Shown: in pieces, positions 55,328-63,930 of the stretch
How positions within the stretch are numbered: position 1 is the first letter of the stretch
Layout: each line of letters begins with the position of its first letter
From: Sinomicrobium soli
GTDB lineage: Bacteria; Bacteroidota; Bacteroidia; Flavobacteriales; Flavobacteriaceae
Reading direction: 5' to 3'
DNA length: 64,000 nucleotides
Assembly (NCBI RefSeq): GCF_003285545.1
Contig: NZ_QLNV01000002.1
Location: forward strand, 405,188 to 469,187
Translations under genes and position numbers: made by a program
The notes under the pieces: model-generated
What the model was told of the DNA's origin: nothing
The model's input: the letters and a program-made list of their open reading frames with translations, nothing else
Database searches by the model: none

Positions 55328-56683
55328 TTACTGTTGATGATTAGGTTTTATGTTGGTATTCATACTCAATACTTTCATGGGGATCTCAAAGGTATAATCC
55401 GCACTTCCCGGCTCCAGCGTGCGGATCAGGTTGTCCCCCGGGTCATTATTCACATACCGGTGCACTGCCGGCATCCGCCCTTCGAGGTCCAGCCGCTTCA
55501 TGTCCATCCACCGCGTTCCCCTGAAAACCAGCTCCCGGCGCCGCTCGGCCAGTACCATTTCCAGGGCCTCTTCGGCATTGGTTGCCGTAAGCTCCCGGCC
55601 GGGGGCACCTTCGGGTATCCGGAATTCGCGAAGCATATTGACGATCTCCATCGCAGGGTTTACTTCCCCGCTCCGGGCCAGGTATTCGGCACGGACAAGA
55701 TACATCTCGGGGTAACTTATTCCGAAACTCCTTATATCCGCATCATCTCTTATTGTGATGCCGGTCTCTTCATCAATCCTGGTAAACAGGCGTATCCGGG
55801 AATCGCCCTCCTGAAAATACTCCAGCAGGTCATAGGAATAAAGACAGTCACTGTAATTACTGGGTGTATTATCGATCCATAACCGTTCCGAATTAACTTC
55901 CAGGTCCGGGAAATCCTCTACCTCCATAGCATTATAATCCAGTATTTTATTTGTCTGCGGACTTTGCAGGGCTATGGTGGCATAGGTATCGGCCTCTTCA
56001 TATTGCCCGGTATAGGTATATATTCTCGCCAGTACCCCTGCCGCCACATAGCGGGTTACCCTCCAGCGGTTGTTATGCGTCTCCGGCAACCATTCCATGG
56101 CCTGTTTCAGGTCGTAGGTCATCAGGTCAAAACACTCCTTAAGGGTAGACCGGGCCGGGATCTCATCGGTCACATTGATGGAAGTGACCAGCGGCACCCC
56201 GGGGTCATCCGGGTTCCTTTCCGGATCATAGGCATTGGCAAAGGCCGTAAGCAGGTAAAGATAGTTCATGGCGCGAATGGTCATGGCCTGCCCCATCAGT
56301 GAACGTTTTTCCGCTTCTGTACCGTCTTTGGCCTCCATTATCTCATTGATAACCACATTAGAATAATACTGTCCTAAATAAGCGTTTTTCCATATCTCCG
56401 GATTTTCCTCTAAATCGTAATCGAGGTTATGGTTCCAGTAATAGGCATTTTCTACTTTCCCCAATTCCTCGATACCATGGGAAATATAACTGTTATCCGT
56501 AGCGAATTGCAGGATATCCGGCATAAGATCGGTCATCGCAATACCATTAAAAAGCAGCTCGTAATCCTCCAGGGTTTCCGGGATGGTCTCTCCCTTGGGG
56601 GTCACTTCCAGGAAATCATCGCTGCAGGATACCAGGTTACTGAAAAACACCCCTATAATACTTATATAAAATACTGATTTCAT
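55328..56683 (-). CDS. SusD/RagB-family substrate-binding lipoprotein
   Basis: A 451-residue lipoprotein: signal ending NLVSC, then the usual SusD start SDDFLEVTPKGETIPETLED. TPR-type helices carry the fold (MGQAMTIRAMNYLYLLTAFA). The C-terminal block AEEALEMVLAERRRELVFRG and the following RWMDMKRLDL are the hallmark of the family. It would sit as a lid on the SusC barrel encoded upstream. The 108-bp gap to susC contains a strong stem-loop. With the linked protease, a RagB-like role in peptide capture is more likely than glycan binding. Confidence 0.93.
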   Translation of the reverse strand: MKSVFYISIIGVFFSNLVSCSDDFLEVTPKGETIPETLEDYELLFNGIAMTDLMPDILQFATDNSYISHGIEELGKVENAYYWNHNLDYDLEENPEIWKNAYLGQYYSNVVINEIMEAKDGTEAEKRSLMGQAMTIRAMNYLYLLTAFANAYDPERNPDDPGVPLVTSINVTDEIPARSTLKECFDLMTYDLKQAMEWLPETHNNRWRVTRYVAAGVLARIYTYTGQYEEADTYATIALQSPQTNKILDYNAMEVEDFPDLEVNSERLWIDNTPSNYSDCLYSYDLLEYFQEGDSRIRLFTRIDEETGITIRDDADIRSFGISYPEMYLVRAEYLARSGEVNPAMEIVNMLREFRIPEGAPGRELTATNAEEALEMVLAERRRELVFRGTRWMDMKRLDLEGRMPAVHRYVNNDPGDNLIRTLEPGSADYTFEIPMKVLSMNTNIKPNHQQ

Positions 56684-56727
56684 GTGTTTATTTTTTATTG
56701 TTTTTCAATGGTCACATGGAACCTTTG

Positions 56728-56776
56728 ATGTTTAAAATAATCATTCCCCTGTGTGTTTAATAATTATTTTAAACAT
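56728..56776 (-). promoter_or_regulatory. 18-bp stem-loop between susC and susD
   Basis: Arms at 56728-56745 and 56759-56776 pair over 18 bp with a single mismatch (core GTTTAAAATAAT / ATTATTTTAAAC) around a 13-nt loop. On the minus strand no T-run follows, so it is more likely an attenuator, RNA-processing or stability element than a full terminator. Confidence 0.65.
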
Positions 56777-56791
56777 GTCGGTTTCATCGGT

Positions 56792-59700
56792 TTAAAATTT
56801 AGCAATTAACTGTACCGTATATACCGGCCTTGTTTGCAGCCCCCTTATTCCCGTATCCGGGTCTATGGCGTCCATATCGATATCGTTGCCGCTAAAGGTA
56901 TACCGCCATACGTTCTGGGCCTGGAAGCGCAACTGGGTATCGAACAGCTTCAGCCCGCTCAGGAACTCCCTCCCCAGGTCCCAGGTCAGGGTGACGTCGG
57001 TAAGCCTTAGCTGGTCGGCATTGCGGACATACCGGTCGGCATTTCTGTAAATTCCGCGGCCAAAACTCATGGCCGAATAATTCGGGTTCCCTATGGGGGG
57101 CGACAGCCCCGGGACATCGGTTACAAGTTCATCCCCCGGAGCTTTCCAGTAGTCTCCCGACCCCCGGAGCGGGAAATCCGCGGTAAGGTCCGGCGGCCTT
57201 ACCCGGGCCACATGCCCCCCGTAATACATCAGCATGGCAAAAAGACTGAGCCTGCCGAAACGCAGTTCGTTTCCGGCCCCCATCACATATTTTGGGGTGG
57301 TGGTCCCGCTGTCTACCAGGTCCTCAAGGTAAATATCCGAGGAGGTGGTCAGTACCTGTGTCTCCCCGTCACGGGTGATCATCATGGGCACTCCCTCCTC
57401 GTTCAGCCCGGCATAGCGGTAACTCACCAGGGTATTCAGGGCATATCCTTCGATGGGATTGTCGGAATCTATATAATTGGTATTCCGGTAAGAAGTCGGG
57501 CTGGGGTTATATACTTTTTCTATGGAATTCTTGTTATACGACGCGGTCAGGCGGGTAGACCAGGAAAATTTTTCCCCGGTAATATTACGGGAACGCAGGC
57601 TGAGTTCCAGACCCCTGTTTTCAATCGTCGCCGTATTGGCATTGTATGTACTCCAACCTGTTGTCGGATCGGCAATGGTACTTCCCAGTACCAACTCACT
57701 CTTTTTCCGGTACCAGTCGAAGGTCCCGGACAGCCTTTGCCCGAAAAAGCCGAAGTCCGCCCCCATATTTATGTTTTTGGTGTTTTCCCAGCGAATGGAC
57801 TGGTTTTGCGGCGCAACGATGGAATTATAGGGAACAGCCGGGCTGAAATTGATACGCCTGCCCGTTCTGAAGATCAAAAACCTCCCGCTGTTACTCGTAG
57901 GCACATTGCCGGTAAGCCCGTAGGCCCCTCGCAGTTTAAATTGCGATACCCAACCGGAAAGCGGTTCCATAAAGGCTTCCTTGTGCATCAGCCAGCTCGC
58001 TCCGGCAGACCACTGGGGTTTGTTCCGGCTTTTGGGATCGGTACCGAACAGGTTCGACTGGTCCAGGCGGATACTCCCCGTTGCAATATATTTGCCATTA
58101 TAGATATAGGTGGCCTGGGAGTAAAAGGAACGGTAGCGGTTATCGTCAAACGCTTCGTCGAAATAATCATTCAGGCTTATACTGGCCACACCGAATGAAA
58201 ACTGCGGAAACCCCGAAACAATATTACGGTTGCTCAGCAACTGCAGGTCGGCGGGGCTCATGTTCAGGGTCTGCCCGTCATACCCGAAAAAGGAGGAAAG
58301 GTAACTGCCTTCCGTCACTTTTCGCAGTTCCGCCCCTGCGATCGCCGATATTTCATGTTGCTGCCGGTCTCCGAGAATATAGTCGGCATGCAGCTGGGCC
58401 CGGTAGGTATACCCTTTGAGTTTGTGGTCCCGTCGTTTGAGGATATCGCCCTGGGGCATATGGGTAAACAGGGCCATCCCGGTAGAAGGGTCGGCCTGGG
58501 CGGCCTTGTTCAGCAGGCCTCGTACCAGGTAGTTGTTTTCGTCGTACAGTATATCTGTATCCGTATTCTGGTATTCATAGGCGCCCCCCAGCTGTAGTTC
58601 AAGCCCTTCCGTCACTTCCACATTCAGGCGGGCCTGTACCCTGAAGGCATTTTTGCGGGAGGTAAAGCGCTCGCTGAGAAAATCGGCATAAGGATAGCGC
58701 CACCGGTCGTATAACCCCAGCGCCATCGCCTCGTTATTCACTTCTTCATTTCCTTCCAGGTAATCGTAATTGGGCAGCGAATTCCCGTTATCATCTACCA
58801 GGGGCCGGTAGGGCAACAGCCCCGAATAGGCCGGTACACTCCCCCTGCCCTCGTTTTTTTCGTAGGTATAGATCCCGCTGATATCCAGGGAGACCCGGTC
58901 GGATATCCGGTAGTTGTCATTCAGGTTAAATACCAGCCTGCGCCGGTCGTTGTATTTCTCATTAGTCTCGTGGTCGATATAATTAAGGCTCATCCGGTAG
59001 CGGTTATTGGCGCCGCCGCCGCTCATCCCCAGCTCGTAATTCTGTATAAAGGAAGGCCGGTAAAACAGCTTCTCGTATTGCTTCTCGTTATTGTATTTTC
59101 CCCATTCGGCCAGGGTGGCATTGACTTCGTCTTCAGAAACCAGTCCGTCGCGCAGATCGTATACCAGTTCCGTCACCGGGTCGAACTGCCTGCGGGTGCC
59201 GGTAGGTCTTGAAGACGTACTTTGCATGGCCAGGGCCCTTTTGATATCGATATATTCTTCCGAACCTGCATAATGATGATCTCCCATATCCGGTGCAGCC
59301 TGCACGGCTACGGAATTCCTGAAGGTAAATTGGGGCTTGCCCTCTTCACCGCGCAGTGTCTCGATCACGATAACCCCGTTGGCCGCCCTGGCCCCGTAGA
59401 TGGTACTGGCTGCCGCATCGCGAAGTACGGATACGGAGGCTATGATATTGGGATTTATGGCATTCAGGTCGATTTCCGTCGGAAAACCGTCGATAACGAT
59501 CAGCGGCGATTTTACGCCGTCGAAGGTCGCTACACCCCGTATGGTCAGCCGTTCGTCTTCCGGGGTGTTCGGGTTCCGGAAATTGTATACCAGGCCGGGC
59601 AGCTGTCCTTCCAGGCTCTCCAGGAAATTCCCGGAAGCAATGGTCCGCTGGTTCAGTTCACCGGCCCCGACCACAGAAGCTGCCCCGGTGAGCTGCTCCT

Positions 59701-60307
59701 TCTTGATCTCCTGGTACCCGGTAGACACCAGCACCACTTCCTCCAGTTCATCTACAGACACTTCCAGGGTAACGTCTATCCTGCCCTGCTGCCCTACGGG
59801 GATCTCCCGGGAAGTATATCCTATACTGGAAAACACCAGTACGCTTTCAGGCCCCGGGATACGCAGGGTATAGTTGCCGTCGAAATCGGTGGCCACCCCC
59901 CGCTGAGCCCCCCTGATCTGTACGGTAACCCCGGGAAGGGGGTTCCCCTCGCCGTCGCGTACCGTTCCCGACACCTCCCGCTGCTGGCCATGGCTTCCGG
60001 CAGGAGAAACTGCCCCCCTCCTGCTCAGCAGTATCTTGCGGTCTGCGATCTCATACCGTGTTGCCGTACCGGAAAACAGGTGCTGCAACACCACCCCGAT
60101 ATCCTGGTCCTCTACCGAGAAGGATACATTTCTGTCCAGGTCTACGGCATCCGTATTAAAAATAAACTGATAGACCGTTTGCGCTTCAATGTCGTCTATC
60201 ACCTGCCCTACCGTACGTTCCCGCACCTGCAGGGTGATGCCCTGCGAACGGATCTGTCCGGGAAAAATAACAAAGGTTAAAGCTGTTAACCACAAAAACT
60301 GCTTCAT
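56792..60307 (-). CDS. SusC/RagA-family TonB-dependent importer with STN signalling domain
   Basis: An 1171-residue outer-membrane protein. After the signal (MKQFLWLTALTFVIFPGQIR) comes an STN domain (about residues 25-95; VGQVIDDIEAQTVYQFIFN), which contacts the anti-sigma factor. A carboxypeptidase-regulatory beta-sandwich follows (VSGTVRDGEGNPLPGVTVQI), then the TonB box region, plug (GVATFDGVKSPLIVIDGFP, AAASTIYGARAANGVIVIET) and barrel ending in RPVYTVQLIAKF. The STN domain together with the linked fecR and ECF sigma genes makes this a self-inducing importer. The SusD and protease genes follow on the same strand. Confidence 0.95.
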   Translation of the reverse strand: MKQFLWLTALTFVIFPGQIRSQGITLQVRERTVGQVIDDIEAQTVYQFIFNTDAVDLDRNVSFSVEDQDIGVVLQHLFSGTATRYEIADRKILLSRRGAVSPAGSHGQQREVSGTVRDGEGNPLPGVTVQIRGAQRGVATDFDGNYTLRIPGPESVLVFSSIGYTSREIPVGQQGRIDVTLEVSVDELEEVVLVSTGYQEIKKEQLTGAASVVGAGELNQRTIASGNFLESLEGQLPGLVYNFRNPNTPEDERLTIRGVATFDGVKSPLIVIDGFPTEIDLNAINPNIIASVSVLRDAAASTIYGARAANGVIVIETLRGEEGKPQFTFRNSVAVQAAPDMGDHHYAGSEEYIDIKRALAMQSTSSRPTGTRRQFDPVTELVYDLRDGLVSEDEVNATLAEWGKYNNEKQYEKLFYRPSFIQNYELGMSGGGANNRYRMSLNYIDHETNEKYNDRRRLVFNLNDNYRISDRVSLDISGIYTYEKNEGRGSVPAYSGLLPYRPLVDDNGNSLPNYDYLEGNEEVNNEAMALGLYDRWRYPYADFLSERFTSRKNAFRVQARLNVEVTEGLELQLGGAYEYQNTDTDILYDENNYLVRGLLNKAAQADPSTGMALFTHMPQGDILKRRDHKLKGYTYRAQLHADYILGDRQQHEISAIAGAELRKVTEGSYLSSFFGYDGQTLNMSPADLQLLSNRNIVSGFPQFSFGVASISLNDYFDEAFDDNRYRSFYSQATYIYNGKYIATGSIRLDQSNLFGTDPKSRNKPQWSAGASWLMHKEAFMEPLSGWVSQFKLRGAYGLTGNVPTSNSGRFLIFRTGRRINFSPAVPYNSIVAPQNQSIRWENTKNINMGADFGFFGQRLSGTFDWYRKKSELVLGSTIADPTTGWSTYNANTATIENRGLELSLRSRNITGEKFSWSTRLTASYNKNSIEKVYNPSPTSYRNTNYIDSDNPIEGYALNTLVSYRYAGLNEEGVPMMITRDGETQVLTTSSDIYLEDLVDSGTTTPKYVMGAGNELRFGRLSLFAMLMYYGGHVARVRPPDLTADFPLRGSGDYWKAPGDELVTDVPGLSPPIGNPNYSAMSFGRGIYRNADRYVRNADQLRLTDVTLTWDLGREFLSGLKLFDTQLRFQAQNVWRYTFSGNDIDMDAIDPDTGIRGLQTRPVYTVQLIAKF

Positions 60308-60331
60308 AATGAAAAATGGTTTTGGTTATCG

Positions 60332-60358
60332 GAAACTGTTTAATTTTTAAACGGTTTC
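60332..60358 (-). promoter_or_regulatory. 27-bp dyad upstream of susC
   Basis: Outer arms GAAAC / GTTTC and inner arms GTTTAA / TTAAAC are arranged around a TTT centre. It lies 25 bp before the susC ATG, in the leader after fecR. It could be an operator or a weak hairpin in the RNA; the inner arms share the GTTTAA / TTAAAC motif of the stem-loop at 56728-56776. Confidence 0.45.
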
Positions 60359-60423
60359 TTACTGTTTTGGTTTACTTACCACAACACAGTACGCAGGGCA
60401 TATCGGTACAGGGCATCTCCGGG

Positions 60424-61581
60424 TTAGTCTATCACAATCTTGTTGTGGACTATGCGGTAATGTATATCGTATATCTTGTTAAAATAATTCAGTACTTCCT
60501 CTATGGATTCACGGTCTACTTCTATACTGGCATTAAAGGTTTCCCTGGCCAGTTCTTCATTATTATTGATGATGGTCACATTGTAGAGGCGTTGTAACCT
60601 GGCGACAATATTCTCAAACGGGGCATTCCTGAACACGACCTTTCCGTCGACCCATGACGCGTATACCAGCGTATTGACCATCCGCGTCTTTACGGTCTGT
60701 CCGGCGCGGTCGAAAGCCCCCATCATTCCCGGCCGGAGAATAACATCGGTACCGGCATCGAAGTCCTTGCCTTTAGGGTACATGCCCACGGCACCTTCCA
60801 CCAGCACCACCCCGGTCAGGACGTCTTCGGGATATGCAGACACGTTAAAACTGGTGCCCAGGGCCCGGACATTCAGTTCCTGGGCCTCCACAATAAAAGG
60901 GTGTTCCGGGTCTTTGGCCACTTCGAAAAAGGCCTCCCCTTTGAGAGATACCTTCCGGGTGCCCTCCCCTGAAAACTTCACCGGGTACCGCAGCGAACTC
61001 CCTGCATTCAGGTATACCTTGCTGCCATCCGAAAGCACCAGGTTAAAACGCTTTCCGTAAGGCACGGTCAGGGTACTGTACACCAGTTCTTCAGCAGTAT
61101 TGTCCTTCGAATAATCGAGCATATTTCCTTTCTGAACCCCCATTACCTTTCCGCTATTGCTGCTCACCGCTATGGTATCGGCCTCCTGCAATTCCCTGAC
61201 AGACCCATCGTCCAGCCTCAGGGTTACGCCTTTCTGCTCTATCTGTAATACGGGGTGTTCCTGTTTCTTTTGCACAGAAAAATAGTATCCCGCCGAAAGC
61301 AACAGGAGTACGGCGGCGGCATACCCGGTTATTCTTCTTAACCTGCGTATTTTATGTCCTCTTTTCTCCCTGGTAATCGTACGGAGCAATCTCTTGCTGG
61401 CTTTATCAGCGTCAAAAGCCTTTACATTGTAGTCCATAGCATAATTAATCTTTACAAAACTTCTGAACACCACTTCGTTTTCCGGCTTTTTCAGCCATAC
61501 AGACAGCTTGTCCAGATCATCGGCAGATGTCTGCCTGACCAGGTATTTGACGATAAACCCGAACTCTCTGAATGATTTCAT
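60424..61581 (-). CDS. FecR-type anti-sigma factor
   Basis: A 385-residue transmembrane regulator. The N-terminal cytoplasmic part (about 1-80; FGFIVKYLVRQTSADDLDKL) would hold the ECF sigma factor. One membrane helix follows (ITGYAAAVLLLLSAGYYF). The periplasmic FecR domain (VPYGKRFNLVLSDGSKVYLN, VSLKGEAFFEVAKDPEHPF, VRALGTSFNVSAYPED) and the C-terminal DUF4974 (FENIVARLQRLYNVTI) receive the signal from the SusC STN domain. Its partner sigma gene is divergent, not upstream in the same direction as is usual. Confidence 0.95.
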   Translation of the reverse strand: MKSFREFGFIVKYLVRQTSADDLDKLSVWLKKPENEVVFRSFVKINYAMDYNVKAFDADKASKRLLRTITREKRGHKIRRLRRITGYAAAVLLLLSAGYYFSVQKKQEHPVLQIEQKGVTLRLDDGSVRELQEADTIAVSSNSGKVMGVQKGNMLDYSKDNTAEELVYSTLTVPYGKRFNLVLSDGSKVYLNAGSSLRYPVKFSGEGTRKVSLKGEAFFEVAKDPEHPFIVEAQELNVRALGTSFNVSAYPEDVLTGVVLVEGAVGMYPKGKDFDAGTDVILRPGMMGAFDRAGQTVKTRMVNTLVYASWVDGKVVFRNAPFENIVARLQRLYNVTIINNNEELARETFNASIEVDRESIEEVLNYFNKIYDIHYRIVHNKIVID

Positions 61582-61689
61582 AGTATATTAACATTTCCTA
61601 TAACTATTACAAAGCCATTTCATCTGACCCCAGCTTTTTTTTGATTTTTTTTTCGGAAAAACAATAAATCCTGTAATTTTAACTGCAAT

Positions 61690-62286
61690 ATGTCTCCGTA
61701 TCACGACCATATCCGGTTTGTCAATGCCCTGAAAAACGGGGAGGCTGCCGCATACGATTTCCTGGTGAAACAGTATCACCAGAGGCTATGTGTATATGCC
61801 TACGGCCTGGTACACGACCACGCCCAGGCAGAAGATATCGTACAGAATATTTACCTGAAAGTCTGGAAACAACGCAGGAAACTCAGGGCCGACCTCAACA
61901 TAAAGCACTTTCTGTACAAGGCGGTATACAATGAATTTATCAATCAATACAAAAAACAAAAATCGGTTATCGAACTGGAGAAAAAATATATGAGTACCCT
62001 GGAGTCTGTTATGGAAGAGGATGAAAAAATGCTGTTGAAGCTGATCCCGCTGGTGTGGAAAGAAATACAGCACCTGCCGCCAAAATGCAGGGAGGTCTTT
62101 ATGCTCAGTAAAAAGGACGGCCTCACCAATATGGAAATCGCAGACCATCTGAATGTCTCCGTCAAGGCCGTGGAATCACAGATCACCAGGGCTTTCAACA
62201 TTATCCGGAAAAAGCTGGGAGACCAGGCCAATACCATTCTTTACCTGCTTTTCGGACACCAGGCCGGTTATCCTTCATTGCAGTAG
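61690..62286 (+). CDS. ECF RNA polymerase sigma-70 factor
   Basis: A 198-residue sigma factor of the Bacteroidota FecI-like group. Region 2 is clear (AEDIVQNIYLKVWKQRRKL; HFLYKAVYNEFINQYKKQK) and region 4 carries a helix-turn-helix (LPPKCREVFMLSKKDGLTN and AVESQITRAFNIIRKKLG). It would direct transcription of the susC-susD-protease operon once released by FecR. It is transcribed away from fecR with 108 bp between the two starts, so sigma and anti-sigma need separate promoters. An additional C-terminal tail (YLLFGHQAGYPSLQ) is unremarkable. Confidence 0.94.
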   Translation: MSPYHDHIRFVNALKNGEAAAYDFLVKQYHQRLCVYAYGLVHDHAQAEDIVQNIYLKVWKQRRKLRADLNIKHFLYKAVYNEFINQYKKQKSVIELEKKYMSTLESVMEEDEKMLLKLIPLVWKEIQHLPPKCREVFMLSKKDGLTNMEIADHLNVSVKAVESQITRAFNIIRKKLGDQANTILYLLFGHQAGYPSLQ

Positions 62287-62424
62287 AGGAACTTTTATAA
62301 CACTGTCACCGGAACGAGGCATGCCGGATCATATTGTTGTAAAAATCACCGGTATCAGGCAACGCCTATTAAATCACAGCATTCGGTAAAAGAACAAATG
62401 ACGAAGTATTGGGAGCGATCTGCT

Positions 62425-62955
62425 TTATTGATCGGAACTGTCTTGTCCGGGGTATAGGGGTCGGTTCCCAAATTGTTTTTCCCCTTGTTCGGTCAACATA
62501 TACTTGCCGGTTTTCGGCGCTCCGACAAAATCTACCCAGCCTATATCTTTCAGCTGCTTCATGTCTCTTTGGGCAGTGGCTCTTTTGATGTGAAATTCCT
62601 TTTTCAATTCTTCAAGAGAGATGCCACTATGGGTAATAATAAAGGCCAGTTCCTTTCCTAATCTTTCCTTTACAGCATCACTTACAGCATCATAAACGTT
62701 TGTATCCTTTATAACGCCTACAGTTTTCAATGGTATAACAGTTCTGAAAACGTCTTCCTCAAAAAATTCCGGCTGACTTCCCGGGGTGTAGATCCCACAA
62801 TATTTAAAAGTATTCCTCACCCCGGAGCCCAATTTGTCAACTCTTCCTATTTCTTTAAAGAACCGGGCTATAACAGGATTTTTAGGATAAGGTGAAAAGT
62901 TTACCGGGTTTATAATACCTACGCCATGAGGACGATTCCAGTTTTCCTCCCAGAT
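62425..62955 (-). pseudogene. Truncated ATP-binding protein (AlbA_2/HATPase_c_4 type), C-terminal remnant
   Basis: An open stretch without a credible start codon that matches only the last third of COG2865-like ATP-binding regulators. From 62955 it reads ENWNRPHGVGIINPVNFSPY, then FFKEIGRVDKLGSGVRNTFK, the HATPase_c_4 end, followed by a winged-helix (SLEELKKEFHIKRATAQRDM and GWVDFVGAPKTGKYMLTEQG). An in-frame stop lies directly upstream (TAA complementary to 62956-62958) and the N-terminal AlbA_2 domain and most of the ATPase domain are missing. I read it as a decayed gene. Reuse of the winged-helix part from an internal TTG (62832) cannot be excluded. Confidence 0.75.
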
Positions 62956-63190
62956 TTAGTACGGATACTTCTGGTTCAGGCATGCCTAACTGCTGCGCAT
63001 TTGAGCAGAGCGGAAGAAATTATAATCCCCGCAAAGCCGAGGATTAAGGACATATAACGCGCCCTTCCTTTTTTAGAAATAAATTTACACAACGCACTCA
63101 ATTTATCATAAGTCACTTACTAACAAATACTTACATAAATGTCATAAAAATGTCGCCTTAAAACCGTTATCAAAATATAGTTTGCACTAA

Positions 63191-63198
63191 TATATTTG
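63191..63198 (+). promoter_or_regulatory. -7 promoter box of the XRE regulator
   Basis: TATATTTG matches TAnnTTTG exactly and lies 23 bp before the ATG at 63222. A TTA 21 bp upstream is the best -33 candidate, so the upstream element is weak. Confidence 0.55.
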
Positions 63199-63221
63199 TA
63201 GCTCACCAATTAAAACACATC

Positions 63222-63782
63222 ATGAAAGAATTCGGGCAAAAACTCAAAGAACTTAGAAAAAAGAAGGGACTGTCACAAGAAGAATTGGCTGATGCTGCTA
63301 AAATAAATTTAAGAACAATTCAACGCATTGAAAACAACGAGAACATACCTCGTGGAAAAACCCTGGGACTTATCTGTGAAGCTCTGGAAATAAACATCGA
63401 GGACATTTTGGACTATGGTAAAAAAGAAGACCGTAAATATCTTGTTTATCTCCACCTGTCTGTATTGGCCTTTTTAGTAATTCCTTTGGGAAACATTATA
63501 CTACCTTTAATTTTATGGCTTTCCGGGAAAGACAGGATTATCGGTCTTAAAGAAACCGGAGCAAACATACTGAACTTTCAGATTTTCTGGACCATACTCC
63601 TGGGATTAGCAATAATCGGGCATATCAGTATTATTTTTCGTTATGGCATAAGACTGGAATTCCTTTATTTTATTGTATTCCTGTATGTGGTAAACATTAT
63701 GCTCTCCATTATTTTTACTTTTAAATCAGGATATGGACGGCCTGCTAAAATGTACCCCACTATCTTCAGACTGGTAAAGTAA
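63222..63782 (+). CDS. XRE-family regulator fused to membrane helices (DUF4870-like)
   Basis: A 186-residue protein. The N-terminal XRE/Cro helix-turn-helix is textbook (KLKELRKKKGLSQEELADAA, INLRTIQRIENNENIPRGKT). After a short linker (DYGKKEDRKY) come four hydrophobic helices of DUF4870 character (LSVLAFLVIPLGNIILPLIL, FQIFWTILLGLAIIGHISII). It is therefore a membrane-tethered DNA-binding protein, whose signal is probably felt in the membrane. Target genes are not evident. It is flanked by a broken gene on one side and a Tat-signal gene on the other. Confidence 0.9.
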   Translation: MKEFGQKLKELRKKKGLSQEELADAAKINLRTIQRIENNENIPRGKTLGLICEALEINIEDILDYGKKEDRKYLVYLHLSVLAFLVIPLGNIILPLILWLSGKDRIIGLKETGANILNFQIFWTILLGLAIIGHISIIFRYGIRLEFLYFIVFLYVVNIMLSIIFTFKSGYGRPAKMYPTIFRLVK

Positions 63783-63930
63783 TTCCAGTGGTGCTCCCTT
63801 TAATGCGTTTGCCCTGCACCCCATCCTCCGATTTCCACATATTCCCAAAAAAATATTTACTTTTATACAAATTTTATCATGATTTGCTCACGACGAGTGC
63901 AATCGATTTCGAATATAAAAATCAATCATC

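Noticed and set aside
62956..63060. Frame-shifted continuation of the broken ATP-binding gene (an AQQLGMPEPE-like stretch in another frame)
   Set aside because: The resemblance to family C-termini is too short to separate from chance.
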